Below, piece by piece: positions 1-6,441 of a stretch of 11,473 nucleotides of DNA (the stretch's first letter is position 1; each line of letters starts with the position of its first letter). The notes beneath the pieces are model-generated. The model had not been told where the DNA came from and ran no database searches. It saw only the letters and a program-made list of their open reading frames with translations. The stretch is taken from the NCBI GenBank assembly GCA_021797295.1, contig JAKAAA010000033.1:1-11473 (forward strand). Direction: 5' to 3'. This stretch comes from Thermoplasmata archaeon. Lineage in GTDB: Archaea > Thermoplasmatota > Thermoplasmata > Thermoplasmatales > Thermoplasmataceae. A program made the translations under genes and the position numbers.

Positions 1-104
1 ACTTCACCTGTGGGTAAAGTCATGCGTACATAGTAAATTTCACCGTCCTTAGATATTTCAATATCAGCCAGGCTATCTCCCATATACCTATAATTATTAG
101 CCAT
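1..104 (-). CDS. Unrecognised protein, N-terminal fragment (runs off left edge)
   Basis: An open frame starts at an ATG on the minus strand (complement of 102-104) and runs without a stop to the window edge, giving 34 codons beginning MANNYRYMGDSLADIEISKD. A second in-frame ATG at codon 8 could be the true start. The visible part is polar, with a likely beta strand near the end (residues 24-29, IYYVRM). I do not recognise the family. The gene lies 108 nt downstream of ribA on the same strand. I see no good TATA box at the usual distance, so it may be read through from ribA. Only the start is visible, so even its reality is moderately certain. Confidence 0.5.
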   Translation of the reverse strand, partial: MANNYRYMGDSLADIEISKDGEIYYVRMTLPTGE

Positions 105-212
105 ATATTATGTTTTTCAATACCACGGGCTTCTACACAATTATTTTCTCTGTAGTTTAAAATCAATACAAATCCACTGTATACAAATAAATTCCCTGAA
201 TTATTCTAATTA

Positions 213-791
213 TCAGAGTAGATGTCCCATTTTATCTTTCTTTGTCTCCAGATAAAATTTATCAAATTCTGTGGGTTCAATGATGACAGGAATTCTTTTC
301 ACTATTTTTATTCCGTTGTCTTCCAGGAATTTAATTTTTTCAGGATTATTAGTCATTATCTGAACAGACTTTATTTTAAAATATTTTATAACGTCTGTAG
401 CAAAATTGTACTTTCTGTTGTCTGCAGGAAGCCCCTGCTCCACATTTGCCTCTACCGTATCCAGTCCCGCATCTTCAAGATGATAGGCCCTGATTTTATT
501 CAGAAGTCCTATTCCCCTGCCTTCCTGCCTTAAATAAATGAGCATGCCATAATCCTGTTTGCCTATATATCTCATTGATGTCAATAATTGATCCCTGCAA
601 TCGCATCTCATCGAACCAAAAACGTCTCCAGTCAGGCACTCAGAGTGAATCCTTACAGGCACATTTTCTTTTCCTTCCACGTTGCCATGTACAAGAACAG
701 CGTGGTCTTTATTTTCATCATTTTTAAAAACGTATATTTCGAATGAACCGAATCTGGTAGGTAATTTGGCCTTAGAATAAAATTCTAACAT
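213..791 (-). CDS. ribA: GTP cyclohydrolase II
   Basis: The enzyme converts GTP to 2,5-diamino-6-ribosylamino-4(3H)-pyrimidinone 5'-phosphate, formate and pyrophosphate, the first step of riboflavin synthesis, in the cytosol. From the ATG it is 192 aa, close to the usual ~196 for the free-standing bacterial enzyme. There is no fused RibB domain. The zinc site is visible as C52, C63 and C65 within [17 protein letters not shown], followed by the catalytic stretch [11 protein letters not shown] (residues 86-96), [12 protein letters not shown] and TNNPEK, and the typical C-terminal MGHLL. A GTG three codons upstream (800) also fits the frame. A TATA-like box at 818-826 would start transcription near 796, downstream of that GTG, so I prefer the ATG. 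Most archaea instead use the unrelated GTP cyclohydrolase III (ArfA), so this is a bacterial-type solution. The assignment is very secure. Confidence 0.95.
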   Translation of the reverse strand: MLEFYSKAKLPTRFGSFEIYVFKNDENKDHAVLVHGNVEGKENVPVRIHSECLTGDVFGSMRCDCRDQLLTSMRYIGKQDYGMLIYLRQEGRGIGLLNKIRAYHLEDAGLDTVEANVEQGLPADNRKYNFATDVIKYFKIKSVQIMTNNPEKIKFLEDNGIKIVKRIPVIIEPTEFDKFYLETKKDKMGHLL

Positions 792-817
792 ATTTGTCAC
801 AAGAAATTGCTAAATTC

Positions 818-826
818 TATAAAAAG
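818..826 (-). promoter_or_regulatory. TATA-like box for ribA
   Basis: The minus strand reads CTTTTTATA centred about 31 nt before the ribA ATG. A start point ~26 nt downstream would leave a very short leader before that ATG and would exclude the GTG at 800. This is inferred from spacing only. Confidence 0.45.
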
Positions 827-886
827 ATATTTGAAAATTATTTTTATAGCAGGTTCATCGATTTTAAAAATAAGATGATCCATACC

Positions 887-2047
887 TTATTCTAATTTCT
901 CAGCGAGTATATAACCCTTCTCAGATTTGAACACATATATATTCTTGCTTCCTGTCAGATTTTTTTCCAGTGCGTTTTTGTGTATATACATTTCATCAGG
1001 ATTCATATTGAATCTAAAAAATACTTTCCCTCCATCACACTTTGCAAGTTTATGTTCAATATTCAAATCATCAGAAAAATCTATAATAGAATACTGTGTA
1101 CCCGGAAATGTCTTTAATTCAGAATTCCCAGCAAATACGTACCGTTTCTGATCTAAGTATATCATTTTCCAGGCAGGGTCTATAATATCATTCAAAAGTT
1201 TGGCATATACTACGGAAATATCAGGCATAAAAAGATATTCAAAGTTCTTGTATTCCGGAGATAATGATTTTTTGAATTCATCCGGCTTGCCCGAATATAT
1301 TATATTTTCAGGGAGAATAACAGCAGTTGATTCTTCTGTTGAGAGCGAGGGTGAATAGACCGTTAATCGATTCAGGTTTCCGTTTATGGATATATACTCT
1401 TTTTCTCCCTTTAAGAGTATATTTTCCCATTTAATATGAGGTGGAAGGTCTATTGCATATCCGAAAATGTTATCTGAAATAGAAATAGAATCAAGGGGAT
1501 TCGGAGATAGCTGTGAAAAATATTTTTCCTTTGAATTTGATGGGCGCAAAGGATCACTGAATATTACCGAGTCTCTGAAATCACCAGAATAATTGAAAAA
1601 GTCCTCGTTTATAAAATTAGCAGTGGATTGGTATGGAATTCGGTTCAAAAGAGCCATGAGATATCTTGATTTGTTCATTTCAATACCTATTACATCAGAA
1701 TACTTGGCAAATACAATATCCTGCATACCTGCACCGCTTCCCGCATCGATAATATGATGTCCCTTCAATCTCTGAGCCCTGTATTTTCCTATTATTTCCG
1801 GTGTTGAATACATAGAGGAATAATAATCAAGAAATAGGTGGTCTGCGTATGTAAATTTTCTGGAGACCCTTATTCTAGATTTTGCAAATTCAAATAAATA
1901 TTTAAAATCGGGGTTTCTTTTCCTATTAATCTGTTCTGAAGAGTAACCCTTACGGATCATGTCAACTATATCATTTATTTCCTGATCTACAGCTTCATAG
2001 TAAATCTCTGAATTATAGATTTTACTCAATATATTATCAATATTCAT
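887..2047 (-). CDS. Class I SAM-dependent methyltransferase with THUMP-like C-terminal domain
   Basis: A 386-aa protein with a Rossmann methyltransferase core. Motif I is IIDAGSGAG (residues 99-107), followed by an acidic residue at the end of strand 2 (GIEMNKSR, 121-128), and a motif-IV-like SDPLRPS at 164-170. The layout resembles bacterial and archaeal methyltransferases annotated with a THUMP-like domain. It has a helical N-terminus ending in RKFTYADHLFLDYYS...RAQRLKG, the DPxR motif, a 'LPPHI' segment at 201-205, a 'MPDISVVYAKLL' segment at 274-285, and a beta-rich C-terminus. The substrate is unknown; an RNA base is plausible by family. Its ATG overlaps the stop of the upstream gene by ATGA (2044-2047), indicating translational coupling. 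The family call comes from remembered motif order, not a search. Methyltransferase is secure; the THUMP-like label is moderate. Confidence 0.75.
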   Translation of the reverse strand: MNIDNILSKIYNSEIYYEAVDQEINDIVDMIRKGYSSEQINRKRNPDFKYLFEFAKSRIRVSRKFTYADHLFLDYYSSMYSTPEIIGKYRAQRLKGHHIIDAGSGAGMQDIVFAKYSDVIGIEMNKSRYLMALLNRIPYQSTANFINEDFFNYSGDFRDSVIFSDPLRPSNSKEKYFSQLSPNPLDSISISDNIFGYAIDLPPHIKWENILLKGEKEYISINGNLNRLTVYSPSLSTEESTAVILPENIIYSGKPDEFKKSLSPEYKNFEYLFMPDISVVYAKLLNDIIDPAWKMIYLDQKRYVFAGNSELKTFPGTQYSIIDFSDDLNIEHKLAKCDGGKVFFRFNMNPDEMYIHKNALEKNLTGSKNIYVFKSEKGYILAEKLE

Positions 2048-2382
2048 TGTTTTTCAAACTGGTTTATTGCATCAATTAAGTTATTCATTTCCATAAGTGC
2101 CTGTGAGCCATACATTAATACTGTTACATAGCCCACTTCCATAAGCTCTTTTTTAGTTGCACCCGCTTTAAATGCTTCATTAACATGATATGAAATGCAC
2201 CATTCACACCTGGCGGCAATTCCCAGAGCCAGGGCTAATAATTCTTTTGTTTTTGTATCAAGGGCTCCTGAATTCATGGTTGTGCCCATGAAATTCATAA
2301 ATGAGCTTGCAAATGCTTTATTATCTTTATTAGATTCCACTATTATCCTGTTAACTTCTTGTAATTTTTTATTGGAGTCCAT
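2044..2382 (-). CDS. Carboxymuconolactone decarboxylase (CMD/AhpD-like) family protein
   Basis: A 112-aa alpha-helical protein with the CMD family signature: E47, then ALGIAARCEWC with C59 and C62, and H66 (pattern E-x11-C-x2-C-x3-H). In AhpD-type members this CxxC plus His set acts as a thiol peroxidase or disulfide-reductase centre. In others the function is unknown. Such small members usually form homo-oligomers in the cytosol. I chose the ATG at 2382. An in-frame TTG at 2391 lies upstream, but a TATA box centred near 2409 is ~27 nt from the ATG, the spacing of a leaderless archaeal mRNA. It is the first gene of an operon with the methyltransferase, which it overlaps by 4 nt. A redox role is inferred from the CxxC motif. 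Confidence 0.85.
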   Translation of the reverse strand: MDSNKKLQEVNRIIVESNKDNKAFASSFMNFMGTTMNSGALDTKTKELLALALGIAARCEWCISYHVNEAFKAGATKKELMEVGYVTVLMYGSQALMEMNNLIDAINQFEKQ

Positions 2383-2402
2383 ATATATCAACTGCTCATA
2401 CT

Positions 2403-2416
2403 TATTATATATATTA
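2403..2416 (-). promoter_or_regulatory. TATA box for the CMD-methyltransferase operon
   Basis: The stretch reads as alternating T and A on the minus strand, centred ~27 nt before the ATG at 2382. The spacing predicts a leaderless transcript and rules against the TTG at 2391. Confidence 0.55.
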
Positions 2417-2690
2417 GGGTAATGCTGTTATAGTTATTTTGTGGAATTTCACTGTTAATCTTATATTGAACAGGAAAAAATAGGATTACTAATTCTACAT
2501 GAATTTTGAATGAAATATTATTGATATATATATGAGTATATGTGACATTCTCCCATCCTAACGCATGTGGCTTCCTGCTTTCAGGCTAAATATTTTACAA
2601 CAATAAGTTTCAGAAATGGAGCCATATAAATTAAGTGGCTTATTTTCCGATAGATTGATTTATGACAACGGATTCAGGATAAAGTATATA
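2417..2690. other. Gene-free divergent intergenic stretch
   Basis: About 270 bases between the promoter of the minus-strand CMD operon and that of folD. The only structure I see is the hairpin repeat copy at 2542-2585, described separately. The rest is AT-rich with no frame that looks coding, and no tRNA-like fold was recognised. Confidence 0.5.
2542..2585 (-). repeat. Dispersed hairpin element, copy A (IS200/IS605 right-end-like)
   Basis: On the minus strand this begins CCTGAAAGCAGGAAGCC, continues through a short interrupted hairpin around a GTTA loop, and ends GAATGTCAC. By hand alignment about 36 of 45 columns match copy C at 6442-6486. The layout 'GGAAGCC - hairpin - GAGxATGTCA' resembles the right ends of IS200/IS605-type TnpB elements as I remember them. 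There is no tnpB next to it. The repeat is seen directly; the transposon origin is inferred. Confidence 0.65.
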
Positions 2691-2698
2691 GATGCATG

Positions 2699-2708
2699 AA
2701 TATATAGT
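2699..2708 (+). promoter_or_regulatory. TATA-like box for folD
   Basis: AATATATAGT is centred near 2704, which would start transcription near 2730 and leave a leader of ~27 nt. That is enough to carry the Shine-Dalgarno site at 2743-2750. Several other AT-rich stretches nearby could serve, so confidence is low. Confidence 0.35.
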
Positions 2709-2742
2709 ATGTAAAATCTAAGAAAATGCATTTTAAGATAAG

Positions 2743-2750
2743 GGAAGGTG
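2743..2750 (+). promoter_or_regulatory. Shine-Dalgarno site deciding the folD start
   Basis: GGAAGGTG lies 6 nt before the ATG at 2757 and contains AGGTG, complementary to the archaeal 16S 3' end. The GTG at 2748, in frame with folD, is part of this site and therefore is probably not the start. Confidence 0.6.
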
Positions 2751-2756
2751 CCGAAC

Positions 2757-3599
2757 ATGTTGTTGGACGGAAAAATAGTTGCAAATGAAAAAATGTTAAA
2801 GATCAGGTCAGAAATTGAAGCCATAAAAGATAAATATAAGATCACACCGAAACTTCAGTTGATTCAGATCGGAAATGATCCTGCCAGTACTATCTACGCC
2901 AATTCAAAAATTAAACGTGGAGATAAGCTTGGAGTAGAGGTTGAATTAAAAAATTTCGCTTCAATAGATCAGAAAAGTCTTATAGACTATGTCAAATCAT
3001 GCAACGGAAGAGATGATATATACGGAATAATGATAGAATCACCCTTACCCCCCGGGCTGAATTTTTATAATACAGTTAATAATATAAGCTTTTACAAGGA
3101 TTCAGATGGGATGACCCCGTATAATCAGGGAAATCTAGCCATGAAAAATGAAATGATTGCTCCGGCAACAGCCAGGGCAGTAATAGATATAATTGAATAT
3201 TATAAAGTCCCGGGTAACACTGTTTGTATAATTAACAGGTCTCCGGTAGTCGGGCGTCCACTTTCAATGCTGCTTCTCAACAGGGATTATACAGTAACAC
3301 TATGTCATAGCAAAACTCCGGATATCAGAAAAATTTCAAGAGAAAGCGATATAGTAGTTGTTGCCGTGGGGGTTTCCGGATTTCTTGATAATGATTATGT
3401 TAAACCTGATTCTACTGTAATAGATGTTGGAATTAACTACTCCGGGAAAAAAATTACTGGTGATGCTAATTTTTCTGTACTGGAAAAATATATAGAGAAT
3501 ATCACTCCCGTTCCAGGCGGTATTGGCATAGTTACAGCAACAGATATATTTGAAAATTTTCTCAACGGATTGAAATACCAGCTTGAAAATAAAAAATGA
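2757..3599 (+). CDS. folD: Bifunctional methylenetetrahydrofolate dehydrogenase / methenyltetrahydrofolate cyclohydrolase
   Basis: FolD interconverts 5,10-methylene-, 5,10-methenyl- and 10-formyl-tetrahydrofolate with NAD(P), feeding purine and other one-carbon pathways in the cytosol. From the ATG it has 280 aa, near the usual ~285. The catalytic Tyr/Lys pair is Y47 and K51 (STIYANSKIK). The KDSDG motif (114-118) supplies the folate-binding aspartates. The nucleotide-binding segment IINRSPVVGRP (158-168) carries R161 and S162, and PVPGGIG (251-257) is the closing motif. Differences from the common pattern are visible: the conserved Gln of GxxVQxPLP is Glu (E94 in GIMIESPLP), the glycine before RS is Asn (N160), and the Pro of GGVGPMT is Ile. 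I cannot say whether these are lineage-typical. The gene stands alone with its own Shine-Dalgarno site. The family is certain; full bifunctionality is less so. Confidence 0.93.
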   Translation: MLLDGKIVANEKMLKIRSEIEAIKDKYKITPKLQLIQIGNDPASTIYANSKIKRGDKLGVEVELKNFASIDQKSLIDYVKSCNGRDDIYGIMIESPLPPGLNFYNTVNNISFYKDSDGMTPYNQGNLAMKNEMIAPATARAVIDIIEYYKVPGNTVCIINRSPVVGRPLSMLLLNRDYTVTLCHSKTPDIRKISRESDIVVVAVGVSGFLDNDYVKPDSTVIDVGINYSGKKITGDANFSVLEKYIENITPVPGGIGIVTATDIFENFLNGLKYQLENKK

Positions 3600-3614
3600 T
3601 TCATTAAACAAACG

Positions 3615-3620
3615 TTTATA
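3615..3620 (+). promoter_or_regulatory. TATA box for the 89-aa gene
   Basis: TTTATA is centred ~26 nt before the ATG at 3644, the spacing for a leaderless mRNA. It lies only 15 nt after the folD stop, arguing for an independent transcription unit. Confidence 0.5.
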
Positions 3621-3629
3621 TCTGAGTCT

Positions 3630-3643
3630 TTATTTCTTTTTTT
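3630..3643 (+). terminator. T-rich tract, possible folD terminator
   Basis: A T-rich run ending in seven Ts lies 30-44 nt after the folD stop and directly abuts the next start codon. Archaeal termination often occurs at such T tracts, but here the run also overlaps the likely start point of the next gene, so the call is weak. Confidence 0.3.
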
Positions 3644-3913
3644 ATGTATGATATTGAACACGCCCTTGATCATTTTATTTACTCTAAATTTATAAATACA
3701 GTTAACAGTATATACATTTTAAAGGGATTTTATGACATATATATTAACGATTCAGTATATTCTGGCATAAATATGTTAACAGTCAATAATGGAACCCTTA
3801 AAATATATAGTATAGATTCGGTGGTATTTTCAATAAATTATACAGATGTGTGCTGTATCACTGTTTACAAAGATTACCAAAAACTGAATTTTAGAATTAA
3901 ACCAAGACAGTAG
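3644..3913 (+). CDS. Small unrecognised beta-rich protein (89 aa)
   Basis: An 89-aa protein of unrecognised family. After a short helical N-terminus (residues 1-20), the rest alternates hydrophobic and polar residues as expected for five or six beta strands: SIYILKGFYDIYI (22-34), NMLTVNN, TLKIYSI, SVVFSINY, VCCITVYK and LNFRI. A compact beta-barrel such as an Sm/OB-like fold is conceivable, and the ending 'INYTDVCCITVY' loosely resembles the second Sm motif. This is speculation. Two adjacent cysteines sit at 70-71. The start is supported by a TATA box ~26 nt upstream. The stop lies 4 nt from the stop of the convergent HEPN-like gene. That this is a real gene is likely from promoter spacing and codon use typical of the window. 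Confidence 0.6.
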   Translation: MYDIEHALDHFIYSKFINTVNSIYILKGFYDIYINDSVYSGINMLTVNNGTLKIYSIDSVVFSINYTDVCCITVYKDYQKLNFRIKPRQ

Positions 3914-3917
3914 ATTA

Positions 3918-4709
3918 TCAGTAATTCCTTCTGCTTGTGGAGCCATGGTATTTTTTCTGAGCACGTATTTTATCAGAACTATGTGTAACCTCGTTTCTTG
4001 GAATTTTCCCGGGCTCTATTTCCGATAATAGTTTGGCTGCAGCTGATGCTGCTATTTCAACACTTTTAGAAACAGGATAAAGATCCCATTCATTTTCTCC
4101 ATGTGCAAGCAGATTTCGTATGTTCAGTGATAGCCGGAACATGAGACCTGTTGGTCGATCCACGAATTTAGTTGCCCAGCGTAATAATGAATTTTCTGAA
4201 CCTGGAAACGGTTCGCCATTGACATATATATCAGTTCTTCCCAGGCCTTTCAGTCTTATATATAGTTTGAGCCTTCTATAATCATAATTCTCCAGAATTA
4301 TGTCATCATTTCCATATTTTGATATCTTAATTCTATTTCCAAGCCATCTGGAATATGCACAGCGCATTCCCATTTCTAGCAAAAGGTATAGGTCAAGTGT
4401 TGCCAATTCATTGAATCTTCCAAGATTTATAAGATCTATAGTATCTTTACGTAGCTTTTCCAGTTTAGGTGGAAGTCTGCCTTCGTATTCCATAGAATCA
4501 ACTATCATTTCTGGAATATTCGCAAGAAAAAATCCCAGACAATTGTCTTTTGTACATTTTAATTCTGGTTCAACCTTTTTATTATTATAAATTATATTAT
4601 TATCTGTGCAGGTAATCCTTTGAAGTGAAGCGTTGATCATAGTTCTGTCATAACTCTCCGGATACTGAAAGAAATCAAAGACCTCTTCCATAATATATTC
4701 TGAATACAT
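3918..4709 (-). CDS. HEPN-like domain protein, function unknown
   Basis: A 263-aa protein I cannot assign to a named family. Residues 86-123 look helical and amphipathic (LRKDTIDLINLGRFNELATLDLYLLLEMGM...). A second helix carries LSLNIRNLLAHGENEW with R198 and H203, an R-x4-H motif in the context RNLLAHG, as in many HEPN domains. HEPN proteins are often RNases in toxin-antitoxin or defence systems, though many are not. Between the two helices lies a probable beta-containing insert (130-170). An N-terminal part has C34, C52 and C57. The C-terminal tail (245-263) is basic. No MNT nucleotidyltransferase partner is adjacent; the nearest neighbour is the convergent 89-aa gene. A TATA box ~26 nt upstream supports the ATG; M7 is an alternative. 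HEPN membership is inferred from the motif and helical context. Confidence 0.7.
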   Translation of the reverse strand: MYSEYIMEEVFDFFQYPESYDRTMINASLQRITCTDNNIIYNNKKVEPELKCTKDNCLGFFLANIPEMIVDSMEYEGRLPPKLEKLRKDTIDLINLGRFNELATLDLYLLLEMGMRCAYSRWLGNRIKISKYGNDDIILENYDYRRLKLYIRLKGLGRTDIYVNGEPFPGSENSLLRWATKFVDRPTGLMFRLSLNIRNLLAHGENEWDLYPVSKSVEIAASAAAKLLSEIEPGKIPRNEVTHSSDKIRAQKKYHGSTSRRNY

Positions 4710-4730
4710 AATTGTTCTATACTTTTCTCC

Positions 4731-4738
4731 TATTTTAT
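4731..4738 (-). promoter_or_regulatory. TATA box for the HEPN-like gene
   Basis: The minus strand reads AATAAAATA-like sequence centred ~26 nt before the ATG at 4709, fitting a leaderless transcript. Confidence 0.45.
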
Positions 4739-4797
4739 TCTAACCACTAAAGCTGAATTGTACTTTAAATTCGCATTTATTAAATACAAATTAACAT

Positions 4798-4840
4798 CCA
4801 AGGTGGTAAGTTACATGCATTAGCGTGGGAAGGTAGTCAA
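4798..4840 (+). repeat. Dispersed hairpin element, copy B (degenerate)
   Basis: The plus strand carries CATGC-ATTA-GCGTG (4814-4827), a 5-bp stem (one G-T pair) with a 4-nt loop, followed by GGGAAGG and ending TAGTCAA. It aligns with copies A and C through CC...GGxAAG, the TGCxTTAG core and the GTCA end, but the left part has diverged. It lies 4 nt beyond the stop of hddA. Confidence 0.5.
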
Positions 4841-4843
4841 AGT

Positions 4844-5812
4844 TCATTCAGAGAAATAAATTATCCTGGAACCCTCGAAATCAAAATCAAAATCTATACT
4901 GCGGAGACCAAGGTCATTGAGTTTCCTTTTTTTCCAGCTATCTGTAATGAATACCAGGAATCCTCCACCCCCGGCACCTATAAGATTACCACCGTAGGCT
5001 CCCAGTTCCAGTGCCCTGGAATAATAATCATCGATGGTTGGTGTGGATATTTTCTCATACAGTGATTTCTTGCAGAACCAGTTCTGGTTCAGTGTTTTTC
5101 CAAGTTTTTCAATATCCATATCAAATAAATAATGGTAAAAATCCTGCGAATAACCCTTCATCTTTTCATATTCATCCAGATGCGATGATATTTCCTTTCT
5201 TATATTCTGGTGGAGCTCACCTGAGTTATGGTCTATTCCTGTATAGAGCAAGACCATATTCTCCTTTAACTTTTCCAGCTTGTCATGATCAAGGGTAACC
5301 GGATTTACATACACGGAATCGTTCTCATTGAATTTCAGCATGTTGATGCCACCGAAGGAAGCCATGTACTGGTCCTGCATTCCCCCAGGTTCTCTCAGTA
5401 TATTTCTTTCTATTTCAATTGCTTCTTCAGCGAGTTTTTCCCTGCTTGCAAATTCAGATTTATATGCATGTAAGGCATTGAGCAATCCAACAAGGAATGT
5501 GGAGCTTGAACCAAGTCCGGTTCCCGTTGAGGGTATATCTGAAACGCTTAGTATCTCAATTCCGCCATCAATATCCAGCAATTTCATGGCCTCCCTAACA
5601 CTGGGATGCTTAATTTCATCCACTGTATCAACTATCTCTGTCTTTGAATATGATACCCTGATTTTATGGTCGAATTTCTTATTTACAATTATATATATGT
5701 ACTTGTTTATGGCAGCGGAAACAAGCAGGCCACCGTATTTCCTGTAATATTCCGGTATATCTGTGCTGCCCCCAACCAGACCTATGCGCAATGGGGTCTT
5801 TGTTATGATCAT
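4844..5812 (-). CDS. hddA: D-glycero-D-manno-heptose 7-phosphate kinase (GHMP kinase family)
   Basis: A GHMP-superfamily sugar kinase of 322 aa, close to the usual HddA length. It is predicted to phosphorylate D-glycero-D-manno-heptose 7-phosphate at C1 using ATP, a step toward an activated nucleotide-heptose for glycan synthesis. The N-terminus TPLRIGLVGGSTDIPEYY (6-23), the ATP-binding GTGLGSSST (97-105), EPGGMQDQYMASFGG (141-155) and the C-terminal glycine loop GAGGGGF (279-285) are in the expected order. The kinase lies 39 nt downstream of gmhA, which supplies its substrate; this supports a heptose substrate over galactose, fucose or mevalonate relatives. A TATA-like box sits within the gap, so it may have its own promoter as well as read-through. 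Downstream enzymes (phosphatase GmhB, nucleotidyltransferase HddC) are not in the window. Confidence 0.85.
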   Translation of the reverse strand: MIITKTPLRIGLVGGSTDIPEYYRKYGGLLVSAAINKYIYIIVNKKFDHKIRVSYSKTEIVDTVDEIKHPSVREAMKLLDIDGGIEILSVSDIPSTGTGLGSSSTFLVGLLNALHAYKSEFASREKLAEEAIEIERNILREPGGMQDQYMASFGGINMLKFNENDSVYVNPVTLDHDKLEKLKENMVLLYTGIDHNSGELHQNIRKEISSHLDEYEKMKGYSQDFYHYLFDMDIEKLGKTLNQNWFCKKSLYEKISTPTIDDYYSRALELGAYGGNLIGAGGGGFLVFITDSWKKRKLNDLGLRSIDFDFDFEGSRIIYFSE

Positions 5813-5830
5813 AGCAGGATAATGGAAATA

Positions 5831-5838
5831 TTTATAAA
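5831..5838 (-). promoter_or_regulatory. TATA-like box for hddA
   Basis: TTTATAAA-like sequence on the minus strand lies ~22-24 nt before the hddA ATG, between the gmhA stop and hddA start. Slightly short spacing makes it tentative. Confidence 0.35.
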
Positions 5839-5851
5839 AAATTATCCTTAG

Positions 5852-6400
5852 TCAGTACTTTTCATCGATCAATGCACATATCATATGTATTGCAGTTATG
5901 TGCACTTCCTGTATTACGGATGTGGTATCTGTATCTGCATGGAAAACCTCTCTGCATATTCCATTAAGTTTTCCTCCTGTTTTACCGGTGAAACCCAGTG
6001 TGTAGGCACCTATTTTATTTGCATCCTCAAGAGCAAGGATAACATTCTCTGAATTTCCTGATGTGCTTATCCCAACGACGTAGTCATTGCTGTTGCACAG
6101 TGCCCTTACCTGCCTTGAAAATATTTCCCTGTATGAATAATCATTCCCTATTGCTGTTAATGCCGATGTATTTGTTGTCAGTGCCAGTGCTGGCAGTGGT
6201 TTCCGTTCCTTGGTAAAATGGCCAGTGAGTTCAGCAACGAAATGCTGCGAATCTGCGGCAGAACCTCCATTGCCGAATACTATCAGTTTTCCATTTCTAT
6301 TAAAAGAATTTACAATTCCATCTGCTATTCTCCGTATCTGATTATCATCTATATTTTTCCTGGCAGTAATTCCTTCCTGTTTGTAGGCTTCAAGATCCAT
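5852..6400 (-). CDS. gmhA: Sedoheptulose 7-phosphate isomerase
   Basis: A SIS-domain isomerase that converts sedoheptulose 7-phosphate to D-glycero-D-manno-heptose 7-phosphate, the entry to nucleotide-heptose synthesis. From the ATG at 6400 it has 182 aa, near the ~190 of bacterial GmhA. The sugar-phosphate loop VFGNGGSAADSQHFVAELTG (41-60) carries the zinc ligands H53 and E57. ISTSGNSENV (111-120) is the second phosphate loop. Q164 and H172 complete the metal site with the same 8-residue spacing as in characterised GmhA. A longer open frame continues to an ATG at 6496, but the extra 32 residues read through copy C of the hairpin repeat antisense, so I reject that start. A TATA-like stretch at 6424-6433 is ~28 nt from the chosen ATG. 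Its product is the substrate of the adjacent hddA. Confidence 0.92.
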   Translation of the reverse strand: MDLEAYKQEGITARKNIDDNQIRRIADGIVNSFNRNGKLIVFGNGGSAADSQHFVAELTGHFTKERKPLPALALTTNTSALTAIGNDYSYREIFSRQVRALCNSNDYVVGISTSGNSENVILALEDANKIGAYTLGFTGKTGGKLNGICREVFHADTDTTSVIQEVHITAIHMICALIDEKY

Positions 6401-6423
6401 TATCAGTAAATAATAAAATATTC

Positions 6424-6433
6424 TTAAATATAT
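6424..6433 (-). promoter_or_regulatory. TATA-like box for gmhA
   Basis: The minus strand reads ATATATTTAAG, centred ~28 nt before the ATG at 6400, supporting that start. It lies immediately beside copy C of the hairpin element, so that insertion borders the promoter. Confidence 0.4.
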
Positions 6434-6441
6434 GTTTTTAA

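Noticed and set aside
425..447. AGGAAGCCCCTGC-like sequence resembling the hairpin element
   Set aside because: It lies inside the conserved ribA coding sequence (encoding GLPAD) and lacks the hairpin core and the ATGTCA end.
2586..2660. Possible tnpB C-terminal remnant upstream of hairpin copy A on the minus strand
   Set aside because: A short frame ends just inside the element, but I could not recognise TnpB zinc-ribbon or catalytic residues.
2726..2788. A 20-codon frame (MHFKIREG...) overlapping the folD start out of frame
   Set aside because: The distance from the TATA box is less exact than at clc, and it overlaps the Shine-Dalgarno site and the folD coding region, so chance is the simpler explanation.
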